A DNA stretch of 64,000 bases from Gilliamella sp. Choc4-2 (GCF_001690355.1 NZ_LZHG01000044.1:1-64000), one strand, 5' to 3'; counted from the first letter of the stretch, positions 19,641-29,072 are shown. Translations and numbers: made by a program. The notes: generated by a model from the sequence alone, not told the origin.

Positions 19641-19832
19641 AATATATATTGATAATAATATAATTGATTATTACTGATTATTTTAACATAATAATCGACA
19701 TATTGGTCAACACGAACAAACTATCGTCAGAACCTTACAAAATATAAATAACGAATACTAATCATAGTTTATTAACATTCGTAGCTCTGAACTAACCTAT
19801 TAAATCAACAAAATAAATCATAAGAGAAAACC

Positions 19833-20639
19833 ATGACCATTGGTATTAAAAAGATTTCAGTCAAAAAATTTAAAGATAGGGATTTTTTCAATTCGCAGGA
19901 AGATATTATCGCTATCGAAAAACCAGTAGCATTAATTTATAACGGCATATCACATGTAGTTATGATGGCGACACCGAAAGATCTCAACTATTTTGCTATA
20001 GGTTTTTCACTAACGGAAAAAATTATCCAAAACGTGAATGAAATTTATAGTATTGATATTATGGATACTTCAAAAGGGATTGAGGTCCATATTGAACTAT
20101 CATCAAGGCGATTTAGCGAACTTAAACAAAAACGTAGAAATCTTACGGGAAGAACAGGCTGCGGAATATGTGGTTCGGAACAAATTGATCAGGTTTGCCA
20201 AATTTTGCCCAGTATTCCAATAAATGACCACATTGTTCTTTCTGATTTTAATCATAGTTTATCTCATCTTAGGAAAGTACAGCTAGTAGGAAATAAAACT
20301 GGCTGCACACACGCCGCAGTATGGCTTGATTTAAAAGGTAACTTCCTTGCAGGATTTGAAGATGTAGGTAGGCACGTTGCATTAGATAAGTTATTGGGGT
20401 TTAGAGCCATTAAATTACAAAAGAATTTGGAATATCAACATGGAGTTGTGCTTGTTTCTAGTAGAGCTAGCTATGAAATGGTGCAGAAGACAGCCAGTTG
20501 TGGTATCGAAATTATACTGGCTGTTTCGGCGGCAACATCAATGGCTGTTGATATGGCTAAACAAACAAATATAACGTTAATTGGATTTTTTAGAGGAGAT
20601 AAAGGCGTTATTTATACAGGAACTGATCGTATTAATTAA
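19833..20639 (+). CDS. fdhD: Formate dehydrogenase accessory sulfurtransferase FdhD
   Basis: Transfers sulfur from IscS to the molybdenum cofactor, which is required for active formate dehydrogenases. The 268-residue product carries the essential CxxC loop in GRTGCGICGSEQ (C110 and C113) and the conserved blocks TGCTHAAVW, FEDVGRHVALDK and SSRASYEMVQK. A good ribosome-binding site (AAGAGAAAA) precedes the ATG. No formate dehydrogenase genes are in the window, but the molybdate transporter genes at 37-39 kb fit the same pathway. It stands alone. Confidence 0.95.
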   Translation: MTIGIKKISVKKFKDRDFFNSQEDIIAIEKPVALIYNGISHVVMMATPKDLNYFAIGFSLTEKIIQNVNEIYSIDIMDTSKGIEVHIELSSRRFSELKQKRRNLTGRTGCGICGSEQIDQVCQILPSIPINDHIVLSDFNHSLSHLRKVQLVGNKTGCTHAAVWLDLKGNFLAGFEDVGRHVALDKLLGFRAIKLQKNLEYQHGVVLVSSRASYEMVQKTASCGIEIILAVSAATSMAVDMAKQTNITLIGFFRGDKGVIYTGTDRIN

Positions 20640-21360
20640 TTGATTGCTTATTGTTATTTTATTTTGTATTTTGAAGAATATGACGCAATCTTTAGCATTC
20701 ATACAAATTATCGCTTTATCCAATTCTATACACTATCACTGTTTGGATAAACACAAATTCAATACTATAACAGTTTTATCAAAGGATAGAGTATTTGGCA
20801 CAACAATTGTTATTGTGGTAATGTGGATAAAAAGCTAATTAAGCTAGAACTACTTTATGTCATTTGTACGACACTTCTTATATTAGACGTTTACAATTTA
20901 ACGCTAATTCATATTAATTTTAATAAAAATCAAAAATAATCTTAGCTTTCTCGTTTAGATTTAGAGAGATAGATTTCCATAATATCTTTGGATTGATTTT
21001 TGTAAAAAAAAGAGCAACTATTCAAACAAATACACAAGACCTATTTATGTCTATGATCAATGTTTTAGTGCTTATTTAATTTCAATTATAAATGCTCTAT
21101 AGGTTAATATACACACAAAGAGAAGACAGGAATTGTCAACCCACATGGTTAATTCTTTAAATTACACACTAGTATTAATTATTAATTCTTATTAATCATT
21201 TAACTATATCCGTAATAAATTATATTTTATAATGGAATAATTTATTATATACAATATAATGCATTATAAGATAATTCCTTTCATTTTGTTCTGATTAATT
21301 TATAATTTTCCACAAAAATACTCACAGAATTATACCTGTGATTTCTTACTATCTTGTATA
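20640..21360. other. Non-coding gap between fdhD and the DMT transporter
   Basis: About 720 bp of AT-rich sequence. A 64-codon open frame at 20644-20838 has no convincing start signal or recognisable protein content. No RNA gene or clear terminator was recognised. Confidence 0.4.
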
Positions 21361-21374
21361 TTGATTATTATCAA
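21361..21374. promoter_or_regulatory. FNR-type box upstream of the DMT-family transporter
   Basis: TTGAT-TATT-ATCAA, an exact match to the FNR/Anr consensus TTGAT-N4-ATCAA, inside a perfect 7+4+7 palindrome. Its centre is 39 bp before the ATG at 21407, too close to the start for classical activation at -41.5, so repression or chance is possible. Confidence 0.5.
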
Positions 21375-21406
21375 TAAAGTAATTTTTTAAATTTTGAGAT
21401 TTAAAT

Positions 21407-22312
21407 ATGAAAGAAAAATTTTTAGGTAGCTTTTTAGTATTTTTAGGTGCTTGTAGTTTTGGCGTACTATCTTCGATTGTAAAAACTGCTTATAAGGCAG
21501 GCTATTCCCTTGGTGAGGTCACAGGCATCCAATGTTTTTTAGGTATGATTATTTTATGGAGTATTCACTTATTTGTTAAAAAAATTAGTAAAACAAAAAT
21601 AGATCAATCGACAAAAAAACCGCTCACTAAAAAATGGAAAGTTTGTAGTGTTGGGATATTTCCTGGATTGGTAGGAATATGCTATTATCAATGCGTGCAG
21701 TTAGTACCTGCGTCGATTGCAATTGTTTTATTGATGCAATATTTATGGCTTAGCGTCATTATCGATTTCGTTGTTTTTAAAAATAAACCAACAATAATTC
21801 AACTTTTCACTATCTCTATGATTATCATAGGTAGTTGCTTATCTACAGGAATTTTTAATCAAGATATTCATTTAAACTTAACAGGCTGTTTCTTCGGTTT
21901 TTTAGCTGCACTAATGTACTCGTTATTTATTATAACGAGTAGCAATATCGGAAACGATTTACCAAAACTAGAAAAAAGTGCCTTAATGATAACCGGTGCA
22001 TGTATCATAACCTTTTTAATTTTTCCACCATTATTTTTCTTTAAATTGCCTATTGATGACCAACTCTATCAACTCGGATTTTTACTCTCATTGCTTGGTA
22101 CCGTTTTACCTCCATTTTTATTTTCAGTAGGGATGCCGAAAATCGGGATTTCGTTAAGCGCCATATTATCCACAGCAGAATTGCCTATAGCAGTAACATG
22201 TTCTTATTTTTATTTAAAAGAGCCAGTGCTATTTAATGAATGGGTAGGTGTTATAATAATCATGTTAGCAATTACCCTATCAAACCTAAAACATTTAAAA
22301 AAATCCACATGA
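21407..22312 (+). CDS. EamA/DMT-family transporter
   Basis: An inner-membrane protein of 301 residues with ten hydrophobic segments arranged as two EamA repeats, typical of drug/metabolite exporters (YdcZ/RhaT-like superfamily). Family-like features are the start FLVFLGACSFGVLSSIVK and the second-repeat segment with FLSLLGTVLPPFLFSVGM. The substrate is unknown; amino acids or metabolites are common for the family. It lies just before the D-serine genes but is separated by its own terminator-like hairpin and points toward dsdC, so a functional link is only a possibility. Confidence 0.85.
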   Translation: MKEKFLGSFLVFLGACSFGVLSSIVKTAYKAGYSLGEVTGIQCFLGMIILWSIHLFVKKISKTKIDQSTKKPLTKKWKVCSVGIFPGLVGICYYQCVQLVPASIAIVLLMQYLWLSVIIDFVVFKNKPTIIQLFTISMIIIGSCLSTGIFNQDIHLNLTGCFFGFLAALMYSLFIITSSNIGNDLPKLEKSALMITGACIITFLIFPPLFFFKLPIDDQLYQLGFLLSLLGTVLPPFLFSVGMPKIGISLSAILSTAELPIAVTCSYFYLKEPVLFNEWVGVIIIMLAITLSNLKHLKKST

Positions 22313-22331
22313 TTAACTTTAGCGATTTCTG

Positions 22332-22357
22332 GTGCGGCTATTGCCGCACTATTAAAA
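22332..22357 (+). terminator. Hairpin after the DMT transporter
   Basis: GTGCGGC, loop TATT, GCCGCAC: a strong GC-rich 7-bp stem, unusual in this AT-rich DNA. The following tract is TATTAAAAAAA rather than pure T, so termination may be imperfect on this strand. Confidence 0.55.
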
Positions 22358-22440
22358 AAATATCTTAACCTAATAGTCATACAACAAAAGCTCTCTATCC
22401 ATTTCCAGGAAAAAATATACTTATTTAGTTATACGATAAA

Positions 22441-23376
22441 TTAGACATATTTTTTTAGCCATTTAACAAAAATATCTGCTTTTGGATTATATTTTGCTTG
22501 TGGCCTTAATACATAATAATGCTGTTTACATTGTTTTTTCATTTCAGGAAAAGGAGTTATAAGATCGCCATTTTCAAGATATTTATCAATTAATTGTTTT
22601 CGTCCCATAGCTACCCCAACATTATATATCGCAGCTTCACTAGCTAAATCACTTCTATCAAATGTCATTTTAGCAATATTATTAAAATCAAAAGATAATG
22701 AAAAATTATTTGCCCAAGTTATCCACTCATCAAAACTTGAATCATATCCCCAAGCCTGGCTATCATGCAATAAAGTACAGTTTTTTAAATTATTAGGATT
22801 GCGATATAAATTATGTTTTTCAGCATAATATGGGCTACAAACAGGAGTAATTGTTTCATTCATTAGGTAATCGTAAATTAGTTCATCATGCTTATGATCG
22901 TCATAGTAAATAGCTAAATCAATGCGATATCGATTAAAATTTATAATTTCATTGCCTGACAAAATATTGAGTGTTATATAAGGATATTGTCGATTGAACT
23001 GCGATAATTTAGGCACTAACCAACTCTGAGTTAAGGAAGGCCGCGCGTAAATTGTTAGTGTACCAGAGATTTCTTGATTGGTTATTTCTAGGATTTCCTG
23101 ATTTAATTGTTTAAGCAATTTTTTTACAACATCAAATAAATTTTTGCCATCAAAAGTAAGCTCTATCCTTCGATGAAACCGTTTAAATAATTTGAAACCA
23201 AGTTCTTCTTCTAACTTAATAATCTGATGACTAACTGCACTTGGACTAATACAAAGTTCTTCAGCAGTTAATGCAAAAGACAAATGGCGAGCAGCAGACT
23301 CAAAAGTATATAGTTTAGCTAATTGATAACGGTTAATTACACGATTTTTAGCCAAATAACTTTCTTCATCATACAT
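22441..23376 (-). CDS. dsdC: D-serine-responsive LysR-type regulator DsdC
   Basis: A 311-residue LysR-family DNA-binding protein. The winged helix-turn-helix is at about 20-80 (FESAARHLSFALTAEELCIS, then PSAVSHQI) and the co-inducer domain follows. Blocks throughout match E. coli DsdC, for example SGTLTIYARPS, DLAIYYDD, CTLLHDSQAWG and FDRSDLASEAAIYNVGVAMG. It is transcribed away from dsdX with 235 bp between them, the arrangement expected for a regulator that activates dsdXA in response to D-serine and controls its own gene. Confidence 0.93.
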   Translation of the reverse strand: MYDEESYLAKNRVINRYQLAKLYTFESAARHLSFALTAEELCISPSAVSHQIIKLEEELGFKLFKRFHRRIELTFDGKNLFDVVKKLLKQLNQEILEITNQEISGTLTIYARPSLTQSWLVPKLSQFNRQYPYITLNILSGNEIINFNRYRIDLAIYYDDHKHDELIYDYLMNETITPVCSPYYAEKHNLYRNPNNLKNCTLLHDSQAWGYDSSFDEWITWANNFSLSFDFNNIAKMTFDRSDLASEAAIYNVGVAMGRKQLIDKYLENGDLITPFPEMKKQCKQHYYVLRPQAKYNPKADIFVKWLKKYV

Positions 23377-23483
23377 CAGTAATTCCTCCTGCGTTTCGTT
23401 TTACGACTTCAACAGTACTACTAACGGCAATTTACATTTCTAAACATTAAAAACGAATACAACTATTTGAAATAACGCATTAT

Positions 23484-23497
23484 TTGATTTAAATCAT
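23484..23497. promoter_or_regulatory. FNR/CRP-like site in the dsdC-dsdX intergenic region
   Basis: TTGAT-TTAA-ATCAT matches the FNR consensus with one mismatch and contains the palindrome TGATTTAAATCA. Its centre is about 120 bp upstream of dsdX. E. coli dsd genes are known to be co-activated by a CRP-family protein, so a global regulator site here is plausible. Confidence 0.4.
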
Positions 23498-23611
23498 TTT
23501 TTTGTACAAATTTAATTCATGTTAAGTTGTTTATTTATCATTTGTCAAATAATAACTAAAAACATTTAATAATATTGATAATTATAAAACATAACAGAGG
23601 AGTAGATAAAA

Positions 23612-24949
23612 ATGAATTTCCAATTTTGGATTATTTGTGTATTAGTCTCAAGTATTATATTAATTGTTATTTCAATCGTGAAATGTAAGTTACACCCTTT
23701 TTTAGCCCTGTTACTTGCTAGCTTTTATGTTGGAGCGTTAATGAATATGCCTCCTTTAAAAATAATCTCTGCTATCGAAGATGGCATTGGTAATACATTA
23801 AGTTTCTTAGCAGCTGTCATTGGGCTAGGGACAATTCTTGGCAAAATGATGGAAATTTCAGGTGCAGCAGAAAGAATAGGAATAGCCTTACAAAAATTTC
23901 GTTGGTTATCGCCTGAAGTTATTATGGTATTAGTTGGTTTAGTGTGCGGAATCACTCTTTTTGTCGAAGTCGGAGTTGTTTTACTGATTCCTTTAGCTTT
24001 TTCTATTGCAAAAAAAACAAAAACATCTTTATTAACATTAGCAATCCCACTTTGTACGGCTCTAATGGCTGTTCATTGTATAGTGCCGCCACATCCTGCT
24101 GCACTGTACGTAACTAATGCATTAGGTGCTGATATGGGTACAGTTATTATTTTGGGTTTAGCGATCGGTCTTACTGCTTCACTAATTGGTGGGCCTATTT
24201 TTTTAAAAATCATTAAAAACAAAATACCTTTTAAACCTGTACCTACAGAATTTGCTCGCATGCGTGTAAAGGCTGAAGAGGAACTCCCATCGTTAGGCAC
24301 AACTCTTTTAACGGTTTTGCTACCGATTATTTTAATGCTAATAAAAACAACTGCTGAACTTAATATTGATAAATCGAGTTCTATATACGGTATTTTAGAA
24401 TTTATTGGCAATCCTATAACTGCCATGTTTATCGGTGCTTTTTTTGCCTATTATACTTTAGGGCATCGCCGCAATATGGGAATGTCAGTACTATTAACCA
24501 AGACAGAAGATTGTTTTTCATCTATCGCTAACATCTTATTAATCATTGGTGCTGGAGGTGCATTTAATGCAATTCTAAAAGAAAGTGGATTAAGTGATGG
24601 TCTAGCTAATATTTTATCCCACTTAGATATACATCCTATTTTATTAGCTTGGTTGGTCGCAATTATCTTACATGCAGCTGTTGGCTCAGCCACTGTAGCT
24701 ATGATGGGAGCGACTGCGATTGTTTCACCTATGCTTCCACTTTATCCTGATATTAGTCCTGAAATTATAACATTGGCTATAGGCTCTGGCGCTATAGGTT
24801 GTACTATTGTTACCGATTCACTATTTTGGTTAGTTAAGCAATATTGTGGTGCATCATTGAATGAAATATTTAAATATTACACTTCAGCTACTTTCATTGC
24901 CTCATTGATCTCCTTAGCAAGTACTTTTTTATTATCTTACGTTATATAA
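23612..24949 (+). CDS. dsdX: D-serine permease DsdX
   Basis: An inner-membrane H+ symporter of the GntP family that imports D-serine. The 445-residue protein is hydrophobic throughout (about a dozen helices) and shares long blocks with E. coli DsdX, such as KLHPFLALLLASFYVG, VIGLGTILGKMMEISG, VCGITLFVEVGVVLLIPLAF and the C-terminal GSGAIGCTIVTDSLFWLVKQ. A good GAGGAG ribosome-binding site precedes the ATG. It is separated by 21 bp from dsdA and divergent from dsdC, so it forms a dsdX-dsdA operon. Confidence 0.95.
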   Translation: MNFQFWIICVLVSSIILIVISIVKCKLHPFLALLLASFYVGALMNMPPLKIISAIEDGIGNTLSFLAAVIGLGTILGKMMEISGAAERIGIALQKFRWLSPEVIMVLVGLVCGITLFVEVGVVLLIPLAFSIAKKTKTSLLTLAIPLCTALMAVHCIVPPHPAALYVTNALGADMGTVIILGLAIGLTASLIGGPIFLKIIKNKIPFKPVPTEFARMRVKAEEELPSLGTTLLTVLLPIILMLIKTTAELNIDKSSSIYGILEFIGNPITAMFIGAFFAYYTLGHRRNMGMSVLLTKTEDCFSSIANILLIIGAGGAFNAILKESGLSDGLANILSHLDIHPILLAWLVAIILHAAVGSATVAMMGATAIVSPMLPLYPDISPEIITLAIGSGAIGCTIVTDSLFWLVKQYCGASLNEIFKYYTSATFIASLISLASTFLLSYVI

Positions 24950-24970
24950 AATAATTTTAAGAAGGAAATT

Positions 24971-26302
24971 ATGAAAGCTTTAGACATTAAAAACTTAAAA
25001 CAGCAATATCCTTTAATAGATCAATTGATGAAATTGGAGGAAACTATTTGGTTTAACCCAAAGGTGACCACATTAAAAGAGGCATTACCCTATGTTACGC
25101 TTACAAAAGATGATGTTGAAGATGCAAGCCAAAGATTACAACGATTTGCTCCATACTTAAGTAAAGCATTTCCAGAAACTGCCGAAATGAAAGGGATCAT
25201 TGAGTCTGAAATTGTGATGATTCCAAAAATGAAAATTGCACTTGAAAAACGTCATCAAACAAAACTTATGGGTAATTTATTACTTAAAAAAGACAGCCAT
25301 TTGCCCATTTCTGGTTCGATCAAGGCACGAGGTGGAATTTATGAAGTACTCACTCATGCTGAAAAACTAGCTTTTGAGCATGGCTTATTAACAAAAAACG
25401 ATGACTATAGCCAATTATTTTCAGATAAATTTAGATATTTTTTTAGTCAATACAGTATTGCTGTGGGTTCGACTGGAAACTTAGGCCTATCTATCGGAAT
25501 TATAAGTGCCAAATTAGGCTTTAAAGTGACCGTTCATATGTCTGCCAATGCATGTGAATGGAAAAAACAGAATTTGCGCTCTCATCATGTAACGGTTATT
25601 GAGTATCAGCAAGATTATGGTTTTGCTGTTGAGCAAGGCCGTAAAGCTGCACAATCTGATCCAAATTGTTTTTTTATCGATGACGAAAATTCTAAAACAC
25701 TTTTTTTAGGCTATTCTGTCGCAGGTCAACGTGTTAGGGAACAATTTAAAAAATTAAATGTCAAAGTAGATAATGAGCATCCATTATTTGTTTATCTACC
25801 TTGTGGTGTTGGTGGTGGTCCAGGAGGCGTTGCATTTGGATTAAAACTCGCTTTTGGCGATAATGTACACTGTATCTTCGCCGAACCAACCCATTCACCT
25901 TGCATGTTTTTAGGCGTTTACACGGGCTTACACGATAATATTTCGGTACAAGATATTGGTATTGATAATATCACCGCTGCTGACGGCTTAGCAGTAGGCA
26001 GACCCTCAGGCTTTGTTGGTCGCGCTATGGAAAGGTTACTTGATGGTTACTATACCATTTCCGATCAACATATGTATGATTTACTCAGCTTGTTGAATAA
26101 ACAAGAGCATATTCAATTAGAACCTTCTGCTCTTGCTGGAATGTTAGGACCGTTCCTAGTAGAAGAAAACCAGTCTTATTTAGATCGTTTTCAAATTTCA
26201 TTAAAAGCGTTAAAAAATGCAACACACCTAGTATGGGCAACAGGAGGGGGAATGGTTCCCAAAGAGGAAATGTGCAAATACCTTAATTTTGGAAATATTT
26301 AG
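24971..26302 (+). CDS. dsdA: D-serine ammonia-lyase (D-serine dehydratase)
   Basis: A cytoplasmic PLP enzyme that converts D-serine to pyruvate and ammonia. It both detoxifies D-serine and lets it be used as carbon and nitrogen. The 443-residue length is normal. The PLP-binding lysine is K118 in SGSIKARGG, and the phosphate-binding glycine loop is [20 protein letters not shown] precedes the ATG. The released ammonia links it to the glnK-amtB pair nearby in function, though not in transcription. Confidence 0.96.
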   Translation: MKALDIKNLKQQYPLIDQLMKLEETIWFNPKVTTLKEALPYVTLTKDDVEDASQRLQRFAPYLSKAFPETAEMKGIIESEIVMIPKMKIALEKRHQTKLMGNLLLKKDSHLPISGSIKARGGIYEVLTHAEKLAFEHGLLTKNDDYSQLFSDKFRYFFSQYSIAVGSTGNLGLSIGIISAKLGFKVTVHMSANACEWKKQNLRSHHVTVIEYQQDYGFAVEQGRKAAQSDPNCFFIDDENSKTLFLGYSVAGQRVREQFKKLNVKVDNEHPLFVYLPCGVGGGPGGVAFGLKLAFGDNVHCIFAEPTHSPCMFLGVYTGLHDNISVQDIGIDNITAADGLAVGRPSGFVGRAMERLLDGYYTISDQHMYDLLSLLNKQEHIQLEPSALAGMLGPFLVEENQSYLDRFQISLKALKNATHLVWATGGGMVPKEEMCKYLNFGNI

Positions 26303-26442
26303 TATCTAAAGTATTAAGTGTTTTTAAATATAATTTAAATAGTATTTTGGTAATCGACAAACAAGATATTATTTAATTAAATTTTAAAAAATAATAATAA
26401 AATTGAAGAATTTTATTCATTTTTATACTGATAACTTAAAGC

Positions 26443-26477
26443 GTTGTTAGAAAACAAGCAACAATCGTTTTTTTTTT
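26443..26477 (+). terminator. Probable terminator after dsdA
   Basis: GTTGTT (26443-26448) pairs with AGCAAC (26457-26462, one G-U pair), followed five bases later by a run of ten T at 26468-26477. The stem is weak but the U tract is long. Confidence 0.45.
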
Positions 26478-26531
26478 AATTGTCCGATACATCGTTATAT
26501 TATTGTCCTGAAATAAAAAGGAAATTATAAA

Positions 26532-27011
26532 ATGAAGACACATAAAAAACCATTATTTACCTTAGTACAAAGGAGTGAATCAGTAGCTAAACAAAAAACC
26601 TTAAGCTATTTAGAAACAAAATTAGATTATCCTGATCGTATTGATGATATTATTGCATTACGTATTAAGGAGCTTAAATTGCATCATACTGAATATAAAG
26701 AAAAAGAGTATAACGAAAAAAATACTTTTCGTAATAATAAGGAATTTTCTTTCATATTTGGTGAAGTATTTGAATCGGAACATCATGAAAAACAAATTGG
26801 AATGTTAAAAGATGATATAGCTTTGGCTAAAGAATCAAATAAAGTAAAGAAATTACTTGGTACACGTTTAAAAGAAATGGCTAAGATTTATCCTGATGTC
26901 AAGCTTGATTTAAATGATGTTAATGTTATGCCAACAAAAATAAAGGAGCACCTTTTTGCGCCACCTTTAATCTTAACTGAAGATAATGCGATAATGCTTT
27001 GGGATGATTAA
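26532..27011 (+). CDS. Unknown cytoplasmic protein, 159 residues
   Basis: I do not recognise this protein. It is hydrophilic and charged, with no signal peptide or membrane segment, and rich in K, E and D. Much of it looks helical, for example DDIIALRIKELKLHH and KQIGMLKDDIALAKESN. The C-terminal third has PLILTEDNAIMLWDD. An AAAAGGAAA ribosome-binding site lies 8-10 bp before the ATG and a strong terminator follows directly, so it is very likely a real single-gene transcript. It lies between dsdA and amtB but has no evident tie to either. Confidence 0.75.
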   Translation: MKTHKKPLFTLVQRSESVAKQKTLSYLETKLDYPDRIDDIIALRIKELKLHHTEYKEKEYNEKNTFRNNKEFSFIFGEVFESEHHEKQIGMLKDDIALAKESNKVKKLLGTRLKEMAKIYPDVKLDLNDVNVMPTKIKEHLFAPPLILTEDNAIMLWDD

Positions 27012-27034
27012 GTAATGGTCCCTTAATAATAAAT

Positions 27035-27072
27035 AATTATCTACAGGGATGGCTCTCTGTAGATAATTTTTT
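27035..27072 (+). terminator. Strong Rho-independent terminator
   Basis: AATTATCTACAG (27035-27046) and CTGTAGATAATT (27057-27068) form a perfect 12-bp stem with a 10-nt loop, followed by TTTT. It ends the 159-residue gene and may also stop amtB transcription from the other side. Confidence 0.85.
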
Positions 27073-27138
27073 GAAATTAATAGGTTTATTAAAAATAGGA
27101 AATATTAACTTTATTCCCAACTGGCTATTAAATCCCAA

Positions 27139-28422
27139 CTAACTATTAAATGCTCTTTCACCATGACAGTTGATATCTAAACCTTCACTTTCATATTCTT
27201 CAGAAACTCTCAATCCAACACATAAATCAGCGATTTTATAAGCAAAGAATGATACAACAGTGGTCCAAACAACACACGTAATCACACTTATTAATTGAAT
27301 ACCAACTTGGCTTATTATTGTGACACCTTCAGCGTATCCTATTCCCCCAAAAATATCTGAAGTAAAAACACCTGTTAATAGGCAACCGACAATACCACAG
27401 ACCCCATGTACACCAAATACATCACAGGTATCATCAACTTTCAAAGCTCTTTTTAATGAAGATACCCCCCAAACCCCTGAAAAACCAGAAATAATACCTA
27501 TTAATAGTGCCCCCCCTACTCCAACAAAACCAGCAGCAGGTGTTATTCCAACTAACCCGGCTATCACACCAGATACTGCTCCAAGACATGATGGCTTGCC
27601 TCGTAATATCCATTCAGCTAATAACCAAGCTAGAACTGCAGCAGCTGTAGCAGCTATCGTATTAATAAACGCTAATCCTGCAATTTCATCCGCATGCGTT
27701 GATGAGCCTGCATTGAAACCAAACCAACCAATATAAAGAATAGCAGCACCAAGATACACATATGGTAAATTGAATGGTCTTAATGGTTCGCGGTTAAAAC
27801 CAATTCTATTTTTCAATAGATAAGCTCCTACTAACCCAGCAATTGCCGCATTAATATGCACTACAGTACCACCAGCAAAATCTAACGCTCCCTCATCACA
27901 AAGAATACCACCACCCCAAATCATATGAGCTATTGGAATATAAGAAAAAGTGAACCATAGCACCATAAAAATGATTACGGCTGAAAATCGAATTCGCTCG
28001 GCACATGCTCCTAAAATTAAACAACAAGTAATACATGCAAATGATCCTTGAAATGCAATCCAAATAAATTCATAAATTGAACCTGACAGATCTGAAATAC
28101 CAATACCCATCAATAAGATATGCTGAAAGTTACCAAAAAACCAGTTTCCTTCACCAAAGGTAAGCGAATAACCATAAATAATCCATAACACTGCAATCAA
28201 AGAAAATGTCACTAATACTTGTGATAATATCGATAACACATTTTTTGAACGCAACAGCCCTCCATAAAATAATGCAATTCCAGGGAATGACATGAATAAG
28301 ACTAGTACAGTAGAAATCATCATAAAGCCATTATCCGCTTTATCAGATATTGTCACTTCTTCAGCAAAAGCAGGAACTGTTAGTAAAACAAGGGTTATTA
28401 AGCTAAGTAATTTTATTAACAT
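27139..28422 (-). CDS. amtB: Ammonium transporter AmtB
   Basis: An inner-membrane ammonium channel of 427 residues with a cleavable signal peptide (MLIKLLSLITLVLLTVPAFA) and eleven membrane helices. The two pore histidines lie in YIPIAHMIWGGG and FGVHGVCG. Also present are FYGGLLRSKNVLS near the N-terminus and GFNAGSS. It follows glnK by 20 bp on the same strand. PII binding to AmtB shuts the channel when nitrogen is plentiful. Expression should come from the sigma-54 promoter upstream of glnK. Confidence 0.96.
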   Translation of the reverse strand: MLIKLLSLITLVLLTVPAFAEEVTISDKADNGFMMISTVLVLFMSFPGIALFYGGLLRSKNVLSILSQVLVTFSLIAVLWIIYGYSLTFGEGNWFFGNFQHILLMGIGISDLSGSIYEFIWIAFQGSFACITCCLILGACAERIRFSAVIIFMVLWFTFSYIPIAHMIWGGGILCDEGALDFAGGTVVHINAAIAGLVGAYLLKNRIGFNREPLRPFNLPYVYLGAAILYIGWFGFNAGSSTHADEIAGLAFINTIAATAAAVLAWLLAEWILRGKPSCLGAVSGVIAGLVGITPAAGFVGVGGALLIGIISGFSGVWGVSSLKRALKVDDTCDVFGVHGVCGIVGCLLTGVFTSDIFGGIGYAEGVTIISQVGIQLISVITCVVWTTVVSFFAYKIADLCVGLRVSEEYESEGLDINCHGERAFNS

Positions 28423-28442
28423 AATTATATCCTTAACAACAG

Positions 28443-28781
28443 TTATAAAGCTGAATCATCGGTTTCACCGGTACGAATACGAACAACATGATCAAGTGAA
28501 GCAACAAAAATTTTACCATCGCCAATTTTGCCAGTATAAGCGGTTGTAGTAATGATATTAATAGCTTCATCAAGTTGTTCATCACTAATAGCTAAGTCAA
28601 TTTTTACTTTAGGTAGAAAATTGACATTATATTCGGCCCCTCGATAAAGTTCTGAATGACCTTTTTGTCGACCAAAACCTTTAACCTCGGTAACAGTTAA
28701 TCCCGTTATACCTATTTTTGAAAGCGATTCTCTTACTTCTTCTAGCTTAAATGGTTTAATTATCACAGTCAGTAATTTCAT
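28443..28781 (-). CDS. glnK: Nitrogen regulatory PII protein GlnK
   Basis: A 112-residue trimeric signal protein that senses 2-oxoglutarate and ATP/ADP and is modified on Tyr51. The T-loop RGAEYNVNFLPK carries that tyrosine, after the conserved GRQKGHSELY. The C-terminal GKIFVASLDHVVRIRTGE is standard. Pairing with amtB and the N-terminus MKLLTVIIKPFKLEEVRE favour GlnK over GlnB. Its transcript starts about 30 nt upstream at a canonical sigma-54 promoter. Confidence 0.96.
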   Translation of the reverse strand: MKLLTVIIKPFKLEEVRESLSKIGITGLTVTEVKGFGRQKGHSELYRGAEYNVNFLPKVKIDLAISDEQLDEAINIITTTAYTGKIGDGKIFVASLDHVVRIRTGETDDSAL

Positions 28782-28821
28782 TTATTATTTCTCTCATTAA
28801 TATGATAGGTGGGTAAGTTAA

Positions 28822-28837
28822 TGCAAACATCGTGCCA
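28822..28837 (-). promoter_or_regulatory. Sigma-54 (RpoN) promoter for glnK-amtB
   Basis: On the minus strand TGGCACG-N4-TTGCA matches the -24/-12 consensus at every conserved position, with the GG and GC dinucleotides correctly spaced. Predicted transcription start is near 28811, 30 nt before glnK. It implies RpoN and an NtrC-type activator in the genome. I did not find a clear NtrC site upstream. Confidence 0.9.
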
Positions 28838-28935
28838 TAAAGTTATTAAAAGAGAATTTATTTGAAGAAATTGATGATAATCATTTTAAATATTGAGTTA
28901 ACATATGGAATTATAATTACAAAACAATAAATCAA

Positions 28936-29012
28936 AATAGGCAGTATTTATTTAAATAATAATTACTTATTAAAAAAATTATTAAACAAATAGCTAGAAA
29001 ACACTGCCTATT
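28936..29012 (-). terminator. Widely spaced inverted repeat after dgt, possible terminator
   Basis: AATAGGCAGT (28936-28945) and ACTGCCTATT (29003-29012) are exact complements, separated by 57 bp of A/T-rich sequence that can itself pair. It lies downstream of dgt on the minus strand and upstream of the glnK promoter. It could be a terminator or insulating hairpin, and lacks a neat U tract. Confidence 0.35.
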
Positions 29013-29072
29013 ATGCACGAATATTGTGATGATGCTTTTTGGTTGCCATTTGACTTTTAAGAAAAAAATAAA

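Noticed and set aside
20644-20838. 64-codon open frame after fdhD
   Set aside because: No start signal, hydrophobic low-complexity translation and no similarity; lies in an AT-rich gap.
27320-27736. 138-codon open frame antisense to amtB
   Set aside because: It mirrors a conserved membrane protein on the other strand; the proline/threonine-rich translation has no recognisable content and no ribosome-binding site.
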